Part shown: one piece after another, positions 1 to 8,689 of the stretch
Layout: every line of letters starts with the position of its first letter
How positions within the stretch are numbered: position 1 is the stretch's first letter
NCBI RefSeq assembly: GCF_003581585.1
Contig: NZ_QXIR01000046.1
Coordinates: 1-32,516, forward strand
From: Bacillus salacetis
GTDB lineage: Bacteria; Bacillota; Bacilli; Bacillales; Bacillaceae_B
DNA length: 32,516 bases
Direction of reading: 5' to 3'
Program-made: the position numbers and the translations under genes
Notes under the pieces: model-generated
Databases searched by the model: none
What the model was told of the DNA's origin: nothing
What the model saw: only the letters and a program-made list of their open reading frames with translations

Positions 1-31
1 CGCCCTTTCCTTTAATGGAAAGGGCGTTTTT
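1..31 (+). terminator. Intrinsic terminator of a gene left of the window
   Basis: A perfect 10-bp stem (bases 1-10 with 17-26), a 6-base loop and a run of five T form a standard rho-independent terminator on the plus strand. It must serve a plus-strand gene that ends before the window. Confidence 0.85.
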
Positions 32-74
32 CTGCTGTTCTGGAAAGGATGTTTTTTTGAACAAATCCTCTGGT

Positions 75-127
75 ATCCAAGGCTTTAGTGACAGAAAAGA
101 AAGAGCAGCTCTTTTCTTTTCTGCTAA
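75..127 (-). repeat. Decayed fragment of the MITE-like element, also a possible terminator
   Basis: Read on the minus strand, this stretch aligns with the internal part of the ~190-bp element found intact at 18454-18645 and 28856-29036, sharing the AAAAGAGCTGCTC core and the following AAGCCTTGGATACC-like segment. The AGAAAAGAAAGAGC/GCTCTTTTCTTTTCT arms form a near-perfect hairpin just 3' of the RND gene, so the remnant may now act as its terminator. The terminal repeats are missing, so this is a fragment at best. Confidence 0.4.
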
Positions 128-148
128 TTTAGCACTGGCAGTTCGGCA

Positions 149-3100
149 TCAGCTGACTGCCTCGGATTCTTTTAAAACGTGAGAAGATCGTTTCCTTCGT
201 TTCTTTTTAAAGCTGAAACTGAAGCTCATCCTCGCAAACAAGCGGTAAACGGCCGGTATCAATAACAGGGTGATGAAGGTGGCGAACATCAATCCTGATA
301 TGATGACCGTGGCCATCGGCGCCTGGTAGTTGCCGGATGTTCCGGATGCAAGAGCAAGCGGAAGCATACCGCCGACTGTCGTCAAGGTTGTCATGAAGAT
401 AGGACGGATACGGTTTCTGCCTGCTTCAATCAATGCTTCCTCTACAGAGTACCCTTCATTGCGGAGCTGATTCGTTCTGTCAATCAGTAATATTGCATTA
501 TTGAGGACAATCCCGATCAGCATCACAATTCCCATCCCTGACATGACACTCAGCTCCCGTTGAGTAAGGAAGAGCCCCAGGATGACACCGACCAGCGTCA
601 TCGGGAGGACTGACATGACGATGATTGGGTGGGCAAGATGATTGAATTGAACAGCCATTACCAGGTAAACAAGGAAAATAGCGATGCCGAGAATGAACAG
701 CATTTCTTTCATTAATTCCTGCTGCTGTTCCAAGTCTCCGGCAACGGACAAAGAATAACCTGATGGCGTTTCAAAGTCGGAAATGAGTTCCTGGACCTCC
801 CTGTTGACTGTGCCAAGATCTTTTCCTTCAATATCTGCGAAGACGGATAAATATCGCTCACCATCCGCATGGCTGATCTCATTCGGGGTATCTATGCCTT
901 TAAGTTCTATAAACGCTGATAACTTTTTCTCTCCTTGAGGAGTGGAAATCTTCGTATCCAATAAAGAACTGCCGGTATTAATTTTCTCCTGCCATTTTAC
1001 AGACAAGGGGATTCTTTCTCCATCAAGGGTCATTTCCCCGACAGGCCTTTCAATGAATGCCTGACTTATAAATTGTTTGATTACGGAATCATTTAAACCG
1101 GCTTTTTTGATCTCCTCTTCTTTAAGGGCTATTTCCTGCTCGAGCGAAGTATTCTCCATTGAATTTGTCACACCGACAATTCCATCAATCTTTTTCAACT
1201 CTTTAATGAAATCTGCAGAGACAGCCTTGAGTTCATCGAAGCTTTCGCCTTCAATATTTACCTGCACAGGATAGCCGCCGCCTGCTGCCATTGCACTTTG
1301 CACGCTTTCAACAGGATATTTTTCTTCCAGTGCCCGGAGTTTTTTGAAAATCTCCGCATTGACATCTTTCTGTTCAGTTGTGATTTCCTCTTCTTTGGTC
1401 ATATTAATAATAGTGTACAAGGCACTGCCATTATCCATCATGTAGCTTGTGTCCACATCATTGATTGATGAAAGTTCTTCTGTGGCTTCAGCGATCAGTT
1501 TTTCTTTATCCTCGGTGCTGATCCCGGTTTCCATGTTAATCATGAGTTCGGAGTAACGGTTGAAAACGTCCGGCATGATGGTCATGGGAATTTTCGTCAC
1601 GAGGAACAAGGAACTGACAAACATCAGGAAGAATGCTGAGATGACAGCAAAACTGTGGCGTTTTTTCTTCACTGTCCAGGAAATAAGCCCGCTGTAGGCC
1701 GCCATGATTCGTCCGTTTTTCTTCTCCTTCCTTCTTTTTCCCGTTTTTAAGAAGTTTTCGGAAAGAGCAGGGATTACAGTAAATGAAACAAGTACAGAGC
1801 TGATAAGGGTAAAAGCGACCACAGCAGAGAGCATGATCATGAACTGCCCCATTTCCCCTCCAAGAAGCCCGATCGGCAAAAACACAACGATGGTTGTCAG
1901 CATGGAAGAGATGACAGCGGAAGCAACTTCTTTGGTCCCTTGGATGACCGCTTCCATTCTTTGAAGCCCTTCTTCCTTTTTCTTATAAATGGACTCCAAT
2001 ATAACGATGGAGGAGTCGACCATCATCCCGATTCCCAGTCCAAGGCCGATCAATGTCAGCATGTTCAGGCTGTAATCAAACAGCCACATGGCAGCAAAGG
2101 TCAAAAGGACAGAGGTTGGAATGGAAACGCCCACGATCACAGTCGCTCTGATGTTTCGAAGGAAAATCAGCAGTATGGCAAAGGCGATGGCGGCACCAAT
2201 CAAGATATTGCTCGTCACCCCATCTATGGAGTCCTGTACGTAATCCGCCTGTGCGACCATTTCATTCAGCTCAAAACCTGAGACAAGATTTTCTTCCCGG
2301 ATTTTTTCAATTTCAGCCCTGACTGCATCGGCCATTTCAATCTGCGTCGCACCCGGCACCCGTCCAATTTCAACAAAAATCAGCTCTTTGCTTCCGTCTT
2401 TCCAGACAAAGGACGAGTTCTGTGAAGGCTGTAATGTGGTATCCGCAATTTCTTTTAAATCAATGTACCCTGAAGGTGTCGGAACTTGAATGGATTCCAC
2501 ATCTTCAACACTATCCAGTTTGGTATTCCAGCGTAGGGAAGGAGAGTCTGTATCCGCGCTCAATTCACCTAGAGTCGCTTCACCGCCGGCTTCGCTTATA
2601 ACACCGGCCAGCTGATTGATATCCAAGCCGCGTTTGGTCACTTCATCCCGATTAAACTCAATATTCACCTCATTTTCGGTCATTCCAGACAACTTTACAT
2701 CCCTTACTTCAGGAAGTTCCTCAAGGCGTGGTTCCAGGACATCTTTAGCGAAAGCTGTCATCTTTTCCATCCCGCCACGTGAGATATCCAGGAAGAATTC
2801 ATAGCTTTGGCTCCCGCCATACTGTCCAGAAACAATATCTTCAATTCCAGGAAGATCTCCAGAAGAAGAGTTCACAATCGACTCAACCTCTTTAAAAACT
2901 TCTTCGCCTTTTCCCCTTGTAAAAGTTAACTGAAGGGATGCACTGCCAATATTCGTTGTTGATTGAATCTTCTCCACACCCTCCAGTCCTTGCAGTTTTT
3001 GTTCCAGCGGCGTGGTGATGGTGCGCTCGATTTCTGCTGCTGACATTTCACCGGCTTGAACATCGACATAAGCCCCATCCATCTGCATCGGCGGCATCAG

Positions 3101-3205
3101 CTCTTTATCAAGCTCCCTGACTGCATAGCTGCCCAGCAGGACGACCAGCACGGAGATTAATCCCACCAAAATCTTTTTCTGAACAATGAACCTGACCAAT
3201 CCCAT
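149..3205 (-). CDS. RND-family multidrug/lipopeptide efflux transporter (AcrB/SwrC type)
   Basis: This 1018-residue inner-membrane protein belongs to the RND (ACR_tran) superfamily, which exports hydrophobic compounds using the proton gradient. The translation starts with one N-terminal membrane helix, then a large extracytoplasmic domain, a block of about five helices holding GIGMMVDSSIVILES (the TM4 proton-relay region with its conserved Asp), and repeats this half once more, ending with a basic tail. Length fits Bacillus SwrC/YerP-like pumps. I chose the ATG at 3205 because AAAGGAGAG lies 5 bases upstream; a longer frame reaching 3262 lacks such a site. No membrane-fusion partner is adjacent, as is usual in Gram-positives. 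Substrate cannot be read from sequence; surfactin-like lipopeptides or antibiotics are family-based guesses. Confidence 0.93.
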   Translation of the reverse strand: MGLVRFIVQKKILVGLISVLVVLLGSYAVRELDKELMPPMQMDGAYVDVQAGEMSAAEIERTITTPLEQKLQGLEGVEKIQSTTNIGSASLQLTFTRGKGEEVFKEVESIVNSSSGDLPGIEDIVSGQYGGSQSYEFFLDISRGGMEKMTAFAKDVLEPRLEELPEVRDVKLSGMTENEVNIEFNRDEVTKRGLDINQLAGVISEAGGEATLGELSADTDSPSLRWNTKLDSVEDVESIQVPTPSGYIDLKEIADTTLQPSQNSSFVWKDGSKELIFVEIGRVPGATQIEMADAVRAEIEKIREENLVSGFELNEMVAQADYVQDSIDGVTSNILIGAAIAFAILLIFLRNIRATVIVGVSIPTSVLLTFAAMWLFDYSLNMLTLIGLGLGIGMMVDSSIVILESIYKKKEEGLQRMEAVIQGTKEVASAVISSMLTTIVVFLPIGLLGGEMGQFMIMLSAVVAFTLISSVLVSFTVIPALSENFLKTGKRRKEKKNGRIMAAYSGLISWTVKKKRHSFAVISAFFLMFVSSLFLVTKIPMTIMPDVFNRYSELMINMETGISTEDKEKLIAEATEELSSINDVDTSYMMDNGSALYTIINMTKEEEITTEQKDVNAEIFKKLRALEEKYPVESVQSAMAAGGGYPVQVNIEGESFDELKAVSADFIKELKKIDGIVGVTNSMENTSLEQEIALKEEEIKKAGLNDSVIKQFISQAFIERPVGEMTLDGERIPLSVKWQEKINTGSSLLDTKISTPQGEKKLSAFIELKGIDTPNEISHADGERYLSVFADIEGKDLGTVNREVQELISDFETPSGYSLSVAGDLEQQQELMKEMLFILGIAIFLVYLVMAVQFNHLAHPIIVMSVLPMTLVGVILGLFLTQRELSVMSGMGIVMLIGIVLNNAILLIDRTNQLRNEGYSVEEALIEAGRNRIRPIFMTTLTTVGGMLPLALASGTSGNYQAPMATVIISGLMFATFITLLLIPAVYRLFARMSFSFSFKKKRRKRSSHVLKESEAVS

Positions 3206-3225
3206 ACAATCTCTCCTTTTTCTGA

Positions 3226-3303
3226 TAAACATACTGTTTAACCTGCCGGACTGTAGAACCAATTCCTTGGCCGATACTATAGATTCCCTTTAGTGCAGGT
3301 AAA
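3226..3303 (-). promoter_or_regulatory. RND promoter with TetR-type operator
   Basis: On the minus strand TTTACC (3303-3298), a 16-base spacer and TATAGT (3281-3276) form a plausible sigma-A promoter. Between it and the ribosome site lies the perfect 6-3-6 inverted repeat TAAACA-TAC-TGTTTA at 3226-3240, the shape of many TetR/AcrR operators. This position suggests repression by a roadblock. No TetR gene is visible nearby, so the regulator would lie elsewhere. Confidence 0.5.
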
Positions 3304-3462
3304 TCCTTCCTGTAACAGTGTAACCTTTTCAATAAATTTACAAATCGAGCCAGAGACATAAAGTGACTAAGACTTCAGCCGTATAAGCGGGGAAGATTGC
3401 ATGAAAGAGAATGGGGTAATGAATCTAGAGGAACATATTCTGGTAAAAGTCAGGTGAATGAA

Positions 3463-4515
3463 ATGATGGAAAGGCTGTTTAACCAGTTATCTGAAATAAA
3501 CCTTGCGTGGTTCATTGGATTTCTGGCATTGATCTTGATTGGAAACTTCTTGTTAAAAAAGGCCGCTGTGTACGTCGAGATGCAAAGGCCGGCATGGAAG
3601 GGCAGCTTTACAGCAACAGCCCGTACAGTCCTTAATTGGCTTAGTTTCTATGGAGCCTTACTGCTTTTTCTCTTCTATTTTTGGGGAGAGGACTGGCTTA
3701 CCTATACGCTGTATTCCCAAGGTGGAGTGGATGTATCGGTTTTCCTTATCCTCGTTGCCTTCATGATTGTGTCATTGGCACACAGGCTGGTCAAAATCGC
3801 TACACAGTATGTATTGAAACCGACTTATGAATATTACGGAATCGACAGCGGTCTTGGCTACACATTTAATAGAATCATATATTATGCTGTCATGATTCTG
3901 GCACTGGTGATCAGTTTGACAACAGTCGGCCTGGATCTTTCAGCCATTGCCGCCGTTCTTGGTGTACTTGGCATCGGTATTGGTTTTGGGATGCGCAATA
4001 TAGCGGGGAACTTCATTTCAGGTGTCATCATCCTGTTCGAAAGGCCTATCGAGGTGGGGGAGGTAATCCAAATCAATGGCAAGAATGGGCGGGTGGAAAA
4101 AATCAGGCTGAGATCGACGATAGTCAGAACCGCTAAAGAAGGAACATTGATAGTCCCTAATCAATATTTCATCGAACAAATCATCCGGAACCGTTCAAGT
4201 GCTGTCATGAGTGCAGAAGTGACAGTCAAAGTAAGGTATGGAATGGATACCAAGATGGTTGAGGATATGCTGATGAAGGCTGTTGAGGCAATCAGGGAAA
4301 ATGCTGCAGGAATTCTCGATGATCCTCCCCCTGATATCAGGCTTGTTGATTTCAAATACAGGGCGATGGAATTCCTCGTGGTGATCCCGGTCACCAACTT
4401 TCAAATAAAAGAACAGGTTGAAAGTGAACTCCGTCATGCCGCAGCCAGCATCTTTGCTGATAATGGCGTGGATATGGCGCCGGTTTTGAGGGAGACTGAG
4501 GGGGAAGATTGGTAG
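3463..4515 (+). CDS. MscS-family small-conductance mechanosensitive channel
   Basis: The product (about 350 residues) has four predicted helices, then the hallmark MscS pore helix rich in Gly and Ala, VLGVLGIGIGFGMRNIAGN, followed by the beta domain motif FERPIEVGEVIQI and a mixed alpha/beta cytoplasmic C-terminus. Such channels open under membrane tension and release solutes after osmotic downshock. The frame is open back to a TTG at 3397, but the paired ATGs at 3463 and 3466 follow AGGTGA at suitable spacing and begin with a normal amphipathic start, so I prefer them. The gene is divergent from the RND gene and appears monocistronic. Confidence 0.92.
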   Translation: MMERLFNQLSEINLAWFIGFLALILIGNFLLKKAAVYVEMQRPAWKGSFTATARTVLNWLSFYGALLLFLFYFWGEDWLTYTLYSQGGVDVSVFLILVAFMIVSLAHRLVKIATQYVLKPTYEYYGIDSGLGYTFNRIIYYAVMILALVISLTTVGLDLSAIAAVLGVLGIGIGFGMRNIAGNFISGVIILFERPIEVGEVIQINGKNGRVEKIRLRSTIVRTAKEGTLIVPNQYFIEQIIRNRSSAVMSAEVTVKVRYGMDTKMVEDMLMKAVEAIRENAAGILDDPPPDIRLVDFKYRAMEFLVVIPVTNFQIKEQVESELRHAAASIFADNGVDMAPVLRETEGEDW

Positions 4516-4558
4516 TTCAGCCTAAGCATGGCTCAATAAATTCCTCTCCCTCATGCTG

Positions 4559-4861
4559 CTAAATTCCCCTGAAAGCCGACTCCAAACTTTCATACCCTGA
4601 TGTGTCAATAGTGCCGGGATCATCTGATTCAATCGTCCATTGACTTGATGACGGTTCCAATCCCCCGTCATGATCTTTTTTATATGGAAGGTGGATCATA
4701 TAAGCCTTGCCATCTTTTCTGGCTGTATAGCCAAGGTAATATTGATCTTTCTGTCCTTCTTCTTCAAAGATACCGATATTTTCGAGTTTATAGTCATCCA
4801 TCAGTGATGGGAACGCGGTTTGAAGGTCATTGATTAATTGCTCTCGTGATAAAAACGCCAT
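4559..4861 (-). CDS. Small acidic cytoplasmic protein of unknown function
   Basis: This 100-residue protein has no signal peptide or membrane helix. It starts with a short helical segment (MAFLSREQLINDLQ) and continues with a beta-rich acidic body containing the YYLGYTARKDGKAYMIHLPY stretch and an acidic, Asp/Glu/Ser-rich C-terminus. A strong ribosome site (AAAGGAGGC) sits 7 bases before the ATG, so expression is likely. I think of a Bacillus DUF5634-type protein but cannot confirm that from sequence. It converges with the MscS gene and has no obvious partner. Confidence 0.75.
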   Translation of the reverse strand: MAFLSREQLINDLQTAFPSLMDDYKLENIGIFEEEGQKDQYYLGYTARKDGKAYMIHLPYKKDHDGGLEPSSSQWTIESDDPGTIDTSGYESLESAFRGI

Positions 4862-5163
4862 GATTCTGCCTCCTTTCTTCAGGTGTTTGTTCTTAATATG
4901 GATGGAATCAGTTTAAATAACCACCAGATATATTGGTAAGTCATGCTAACCCGGTTGAATGAAAATAAATCAGAGGTTTTCAAGTGTTTGCCGGCAGATG
5001 GCTAAACATCCGGACAGTAATCGGTGAACAGGGAGGAATATTACATCAATCTTGAAAAATTGTTGTAAAATTGCAATCTTTCCTTCACGGAAGTTTGTTA
5101 GAATAAAGATAATGGAGAAGTATATACAGGGTTAAAAGTAATATACTCAGCGGAGGATTTGTC
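4862..5163. other. Divergent intergenic region with likely promoter for the TPR gene
   Basis: These 302 bases separate two divergent genes. On the plus strand an extended -10 element, TG-T-TAGAAT at 5096-5104, precedes the 900-residue gene by about 60 bases, without a clear -35 box. A ribosome site (GGAGG, around 5151-5155) follows. I saw no RNA gene or small ORF that I could support. Confidence 0.4.
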
Positions 5164-7866
5164 ATGATTACAAACGAACAATACATACAAAAGACATTCT
5201 ATAAAACATTCTTGGCCGAGAATGATAACAATCACCCCATTGCCGTACTGGGGGATTCTTACCTTGCAGAACAGCAAAAGGACGTCTACGATTTGTCCTT
5301 TATCCGGTTTGCGCAAGGCGAGGTCTACTTTCATCATAAAGATTATGAAGCGGCGATCTTTAAATGGGAAAATATCAACAATGAGTTATCAGGGTGGGCT
5401 CAGAAGAATACGGCGGATGCGTTTTTTGAATTGGATCAGTTCTCTACGGCCGAAGAGGTTTATAAATCGGTTCAGACGGATTGTCCATCATTAAAAGCAG
5501 AGATTGCGCTTCAGTTGTTCTCTCTTTATTTGAAACAGGGGGATTTAAGCAGTGCGGATGCGGTGATCAAGAACGCCGTTTCAATGAATCCGGACTATCC
5601 TGACCTGACGTCCATTGCCCAGAGTTTCTTTGAGGAAAACATGGATTGGCACAGCGCAGTGGAGCTGGCGGTGAATGAAGCGATACGTACAGAGGATCTC
5701 CACTGGTTTGGAGCCTTAAAAGGATATATTAACGCAGGGGTTGCAAGGGATATTACACCTGGCTACTTTATGGAAGGATTATATACACTTTCTGCAATTG
5801 ATAAGGTGTTATTTGAACAGACTGCAGCATCCCTTTGGGAGAGTTACAGGGAAAGTGATATGTATGAGGAGTGGATTGAAAAGGTCAATCTGCTGATCCT
5901 GGAGATTGAGGTGAAGCGGGAGGAAAGGTGGCTGGAACTGCCGGCGCTCTATAAAGAAACATATGAGATGCTGATGGACAGCCGGAGCTTAGTGAAAGAG
6001 CTGGCTCCTATTGTCCCAAACCTTTTAATGGCCTGGATCAAGGTTACAGATTCCCATCATGCTGCCCTTGCTGCCTCAGCCCTGCTTTCATGGGATGAAA
6101 TCTTCCCTAAGAGCATTGATGGCTGGGCAGCCCGGAAGTCCAGGGAACTCATCAGCAAAGCCGGCTCAAGCACAAATGGATTCAGCAAGGTAATGGGACT
6201 TTTAAATGAAATATCCGAGTGGACCAATCATCATGATGTGACAATCGACAGCAGACATCAATGGATCACCGGGGAACTAAAGAATACAAAGGTCCATCGC
6301 CTGTTAGTCTCTGGCTCATCTGAGGAACAGGTATTATCCTTGATCAATCGTGCTGCAGGAGGGAATGTCCTGACTGAATTACCTTCCACACCTGTTTTGA
6401 TAAAAAATGACCGCAGATCAGAGTATAAAAGGATTTCAGAAAATGGAATCAACGCCATGGAAAGCATAGAGGAATTTCAAGAGGAATCCATGCTTCTCCG
6501 CCAGCCGGGGACAGTCTGGCTTCAGCAGGAACAGCCGGCAGTTTTCATGGAGGAAAACCGGCTTGCCTTTATGCTGGCTTCAAATGTAACGGGAGACCAC
6601 GTGTTAAACATGGCCGACAGCATTCTATATGTCATTGATGGTGAACAGCGCTTAACAGAGAGTATCTTCAAAGGACTGGTGGCAGTCAAGGAAAAGACGC
6701 CTGACCTTAAAGTGAATGTGCTGTTATCTGTAAAGCAGGGAAGAGTGCAGGAAAAGACAATAGCAGAAACGAAATCACTGATTGGAAAGTACTTTCCTGA
6801 TGCTGATGTTTTCCAAGCTTATTCACTAGACGATCTGAGAGCCATTGCGCGTTTGCATTTCAAATCCCCTTCTGAATCTGAACGGACGGGCAAGCTCCTG
6901 TTCTTCGTCAAAGATATTCTGAGGGACTTACTGCGTCAAAGAGTGGACAGAGAAAATAATCTTATCGACTCCGTCCAATGGAATAAGGATATGGAAAAGA
7001 AACTGAACGGTGCCTATTTGCAACTGAAGGATCTCGAAGCAGAAAAAGGCGATGCCATAAAGGCTGCGTTCACTGAAAAGACAACGGATGTGCAAAATAC
7101 TATTTTGGAGGATATCCCGGTTCTGCTTAGGGAATGTGCCGGATTTGTCAAAGAGGACAGTGATTTCCGCACGCTTCATTTATCGCTGAATGATGAGATG
7201 AATAAACGGATTGAAGCATATTTGAATGATAAAGCAATGCCGCAGCTTCAGCGGAATCTTGAGGAATGGATTGCCTTTTCAAAAGCAGAGCTGGATAACG
7301 GCCGGATGTACCTTGAAGAAATGCGTGACAGCTTCAACGCAATGTACCGGCATGAACGCCTTGAACTGCAGTGCGATTTCAAGGTCCTGAATGACTGGCG
7401 CCGTGATGCTGACAGGATGACAAGCAAGGTCCTCAAGGACGATCTCAATATTCTGCTCCGCCGCAACCCTTCACAAGTTCTGTTGAAAAGCGTCGGGAAA
7501 ATTTTTGGATCAATCGGACAGAATAAACAGCTGCTCCTCAACCAATACACCAGGTTCATTGAAAGCGAAAGCTACGGAGATACTGCCCAGGCTGTAATGA
7601 AAAGGTTCATGGGACAGTTCCAGCTTTTCCAGCAGTCCATCGAGAGGGATGTCGCAATCTTCTTCCGCGGTCCTTTGGCTGAATTGGAACATACCTCCGA
7701 AGAAACCAAGAACCTAATTGCCGATAATGAGTTTGAATTAAGCACTCTCAAGGCAAACCCTGAACTAGTGAAAGATCCATTGACCATTTACATGGTGAAG
7801 CAACGCCAGCTTGAGTTAATGTACCGAAACAATGTTCATTCCGAACTTGCGGATGTAAATGCATAA
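5164..7866 (+). CDS. TPR protein with degenerate dynamin-like GTPase domain
   Basis: This 900-residue soluble protein starts with TPR-like helical repeats (residues ~40-200, for example YDLSFIRFAQGEVYFHHKDY and ALQLFSLYLKQGDLSSAD). Around residues 377-416 the segment RLLVSGSSEEQVLSLINRA followed by LTELPSTPVLI aligns in order with the G1 and G2 regions of bacterial dynamin-like GTPases (typically GEFSSGKSTLINALLG and LPTGVTPTT), but the P-loop GKS/T is lost. The stretch at ~484-505, ADSILYVIDGEQRLTESIF, matches the post-G3 ADAVLFVLDA strand, and VNVLLSVKQG occupies the NKxD position, also degenerate. The C-terminal ~330 residues are long helices, as in dynamin stalks. So I infer a nucleotide-free pseudo-GTPase scaffold. 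It stands alone and is closed by a strong terminator. Confidence 0.7.
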   Translation: MITNEQYIQKTFYKTFLAENDNNHPIAVLGDSYLAEQQKDVYDLSFIRFAQGEVYFHHKDYEAAIFKWENINNELSGWAQKNTADAFFELDQFSTAEEVYKSVQTDCPSLKAEIALQLFSLYLKQGDLSSADAVIKNAVSMNPDYPDLTSIAQSFFEENMDWHSAVELAVNEAIRTEDLHWFGALKGYINAGVARDITPGYFMEGLYTLSAIDKVLFEQTAASLWESYRESDMYEEWIEKVNLLILEIEVKREERWLELPALYKETYEMLMDSRSLVKELAPIVPNLLMAWIKVTDSHHAALAASALLSWDEIFPKSIDGWAARKSRELISKAGSSTNGFSKVMGLLNEISEWTNHHDVTIDSRHQWITGELKNTKVHRLLVSGSSEEQVLSLINRAAGGNVLTELPSTPVLIKNDRRSEYKRISENGINAMESIEEFQEESMLLRQPGTVWLQQEQPAVFMEENRLAFMLASNVTGDHVLNMADSILYVIDGEQRLTESIFKGLVAVKEKTPDLKVNVLLSVKQGRVQEKTIAETKSLIGKYFPDADVFQAYSLDDLRAIARLHFKSPSESERTGKLLFFVKDILRDLLRQRVDRENNLIDSVQWNKDMEKKLNGAYLQLKDLEAEKGDAIKAAFTEKTTDVQNTILEDIPVLLRECAGFVKEDSDFRTLHLSLNDEMNKRIEAYLNDKAMPQLQRNLEEWIAFSKAELDNGRMYLEEMRDSFNAMYRHERLELQCDFKVLNDWRRDADRMTSKVLKDDLNILLRRNPSQVLLKSVGKIFGSIGQNKQLLLNQYTRFIESESYGDTAQAVMKRFMGQFQLFQQSIERDVAIFFRGPLAELEHTSEETKNLIADNEFELSTLKANPELVKDPLTIYMVKQRQLELMYRNNVHSELADVNA

Positions 7867-7871
7867 AAGTG

Positions 7872-7901
7872 AAAAACATGACCAGGCCCGGTCATGTTTT
7901 T
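7872..7901 (+). terminator. Intrinsic terminator after the TPR/pseudo-dynamin gene
   Basis: A perfect 12-bp stem (7872-7883 with 7890-7901) with a 6-base loop follows the stop codon by six bases. The A-rich and T-rich ends make it usable in both directions, so it may also end the minus-strand gene at 7976-8185. Confidence 0.9.
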
Positions 7902-7915
7902 CTATTAGCCAGCTC

Positions 7916-7960
7916 TGGTACAAAGAAGTGAATCAGGCACAAACAACAGACTTTGTACCA
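7916..7960. repeat. 10-bp perfect inverted repeat, 25-base spacer
   Basis: TGGTACAAAG (7916-7925) and CTTTGTACCA (7951-7960) are exact inverted copies. The hairpin lies just 3' of the small minus-strand gene and has no U-tract, so its role is unclear. Confidence 0.5.
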
Positions 7961-7975
7961 TATACAAGCAAAGAA

Positions 7976-8185
7976 TCAGTCTCCCTTTATAAGCGAGCCA
8001 AGCTTTTTCATCCCTTTGTCTTCCTTCAGTTCGACAGGAAAGGAATCTTGCTGACGGGCGAAATCTTGCTGGGTATCTGCAATTACCCCCATTTGGGCTC
8101 CGGTGCTGTCATTGACGATCGTTTCATTTTTGCCGTCAAAATGGGGAGTTGTCTCTGAGTGCAGATTTTGCTTTTCATTCGGCAT
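7976..8185 (-). CDS. Small hydrophilic protein, unknown
   Basis: This 69-residue, highly polar protein is rich in Asp, Glu, Gln and Lys and has no membrane segment. The start is well supported: AAAGGAGATG sits upstream of the ATG at 8185. The middle (GAQMGVIADTQQDFARQQD) looks ordered and the ends look flexible. I do not recognise the family; size and composition are like many small sporulation or stress proteins of Bacilli, but no such promoter was identified. The terminator at 7872-7901 probably ends it. Confidence 0.65.
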   Translation of the reverse strand: MPNEKQNLHSETTPHFDGKNETIVNDSTGAQMGVIADTQQDFARQQDSFPVELKEDKGMKKLGSLIKGD

Positions 8186-8246
8186 AGTTTCATCTCCTTT
8201 TCCTTAGGATTCGTTTTCGGATGGCAGGCTATTCTTGTTATACATT

Positions 8247-8255
8247 TGGTATAAT
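8247..8255 (+). promoter_or_regulatory. Extended -10 promoter element for the DUF962 gene
   Basis: TGGTATAAT is a consensus extended -10 sequence about 95 bases upstream of the DUF962 start. No good -35 box is visible, as is common for extended -10 promoters. Confidence 0.45.
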
Positions 8256-8350
8256 GATCAGCGAAGGCAAATGAATATTTCCATTGAAAAGGAAAGTGAG
8301 CTGTTATAACGAATATATAAGGTAACTGCTTATGAAGGAGGGGGAGGAAG

Positions 8351-8689
8351 ATGGAATTTAAGAATTATGAGGAATTCTGGCCGTTTTATTTGTCTCAGCA
8401 CAGCAAACCTTCAACAAGGGCCTGGCATTTCGTTGGGACAAGCTTTGTATTTGTATTTGTCCTTCTAGCTGTATTCACGCTCAATTTTTGGTTTCTTTTA
8501 TTGGCACCGGTGACTGCCTATGCTTTTGCATGGATAAGCCACTTTTTCATCGAGGGCAACAAACCTGCTACCTTTGGCCATCCCGTCTGGTCATTGCGGG
8601 CCGATTTCCGCATGTACCGCCTGATTTTATTTGGCCAGCTTCAAAAGGAACTTGATAAGAATCCGGAGCTGAAAACAAGTGCAAAATAA
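8351..8689 (+). CDS. DUF962 / Mpo1-like membrane protein
   Basis: The 112-residue product shows the DUF962 signature: an N-terminal YEEFWPFYLSQHSKPSTRAWH segment, two hydrophobic helices (~29-62), a SHFFIEGNKPATFGHP motif after them, then the FRMYRL amphipathic end. Histidines at 17, 26, 64 and 77 are the set conserved in yeast Mpo1, an iron(II)-dependent dioxygenase that shortens 2-hydroxy fatty acids by alpha-oxidation. So lipid oxidation at the membrane is a family-based suggestion, untested in Bacilli. The start is fixed by GGAGGGGGAGG upstream. The next gene overlaps it by 11 bases, so the two are translated together. Confidence 0.88.
   Translation: MEFKNYEEFWPFYLSQHSKPSTRAWHFVGTSFVFVFVLLAVFTLNFWFLLLAPVTAYAFAWISHFFIEGNKPATFGHPVWSLRADFRMYRLILFGQLQKELDKNPELKTSAK

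Noticed and set aside
7859..8158. 99-codon plus-strand frame after the TPR gene
   Set aside because: It runs through a perfect terminator and lies antisense to the small gene that has a strong ribosome site.
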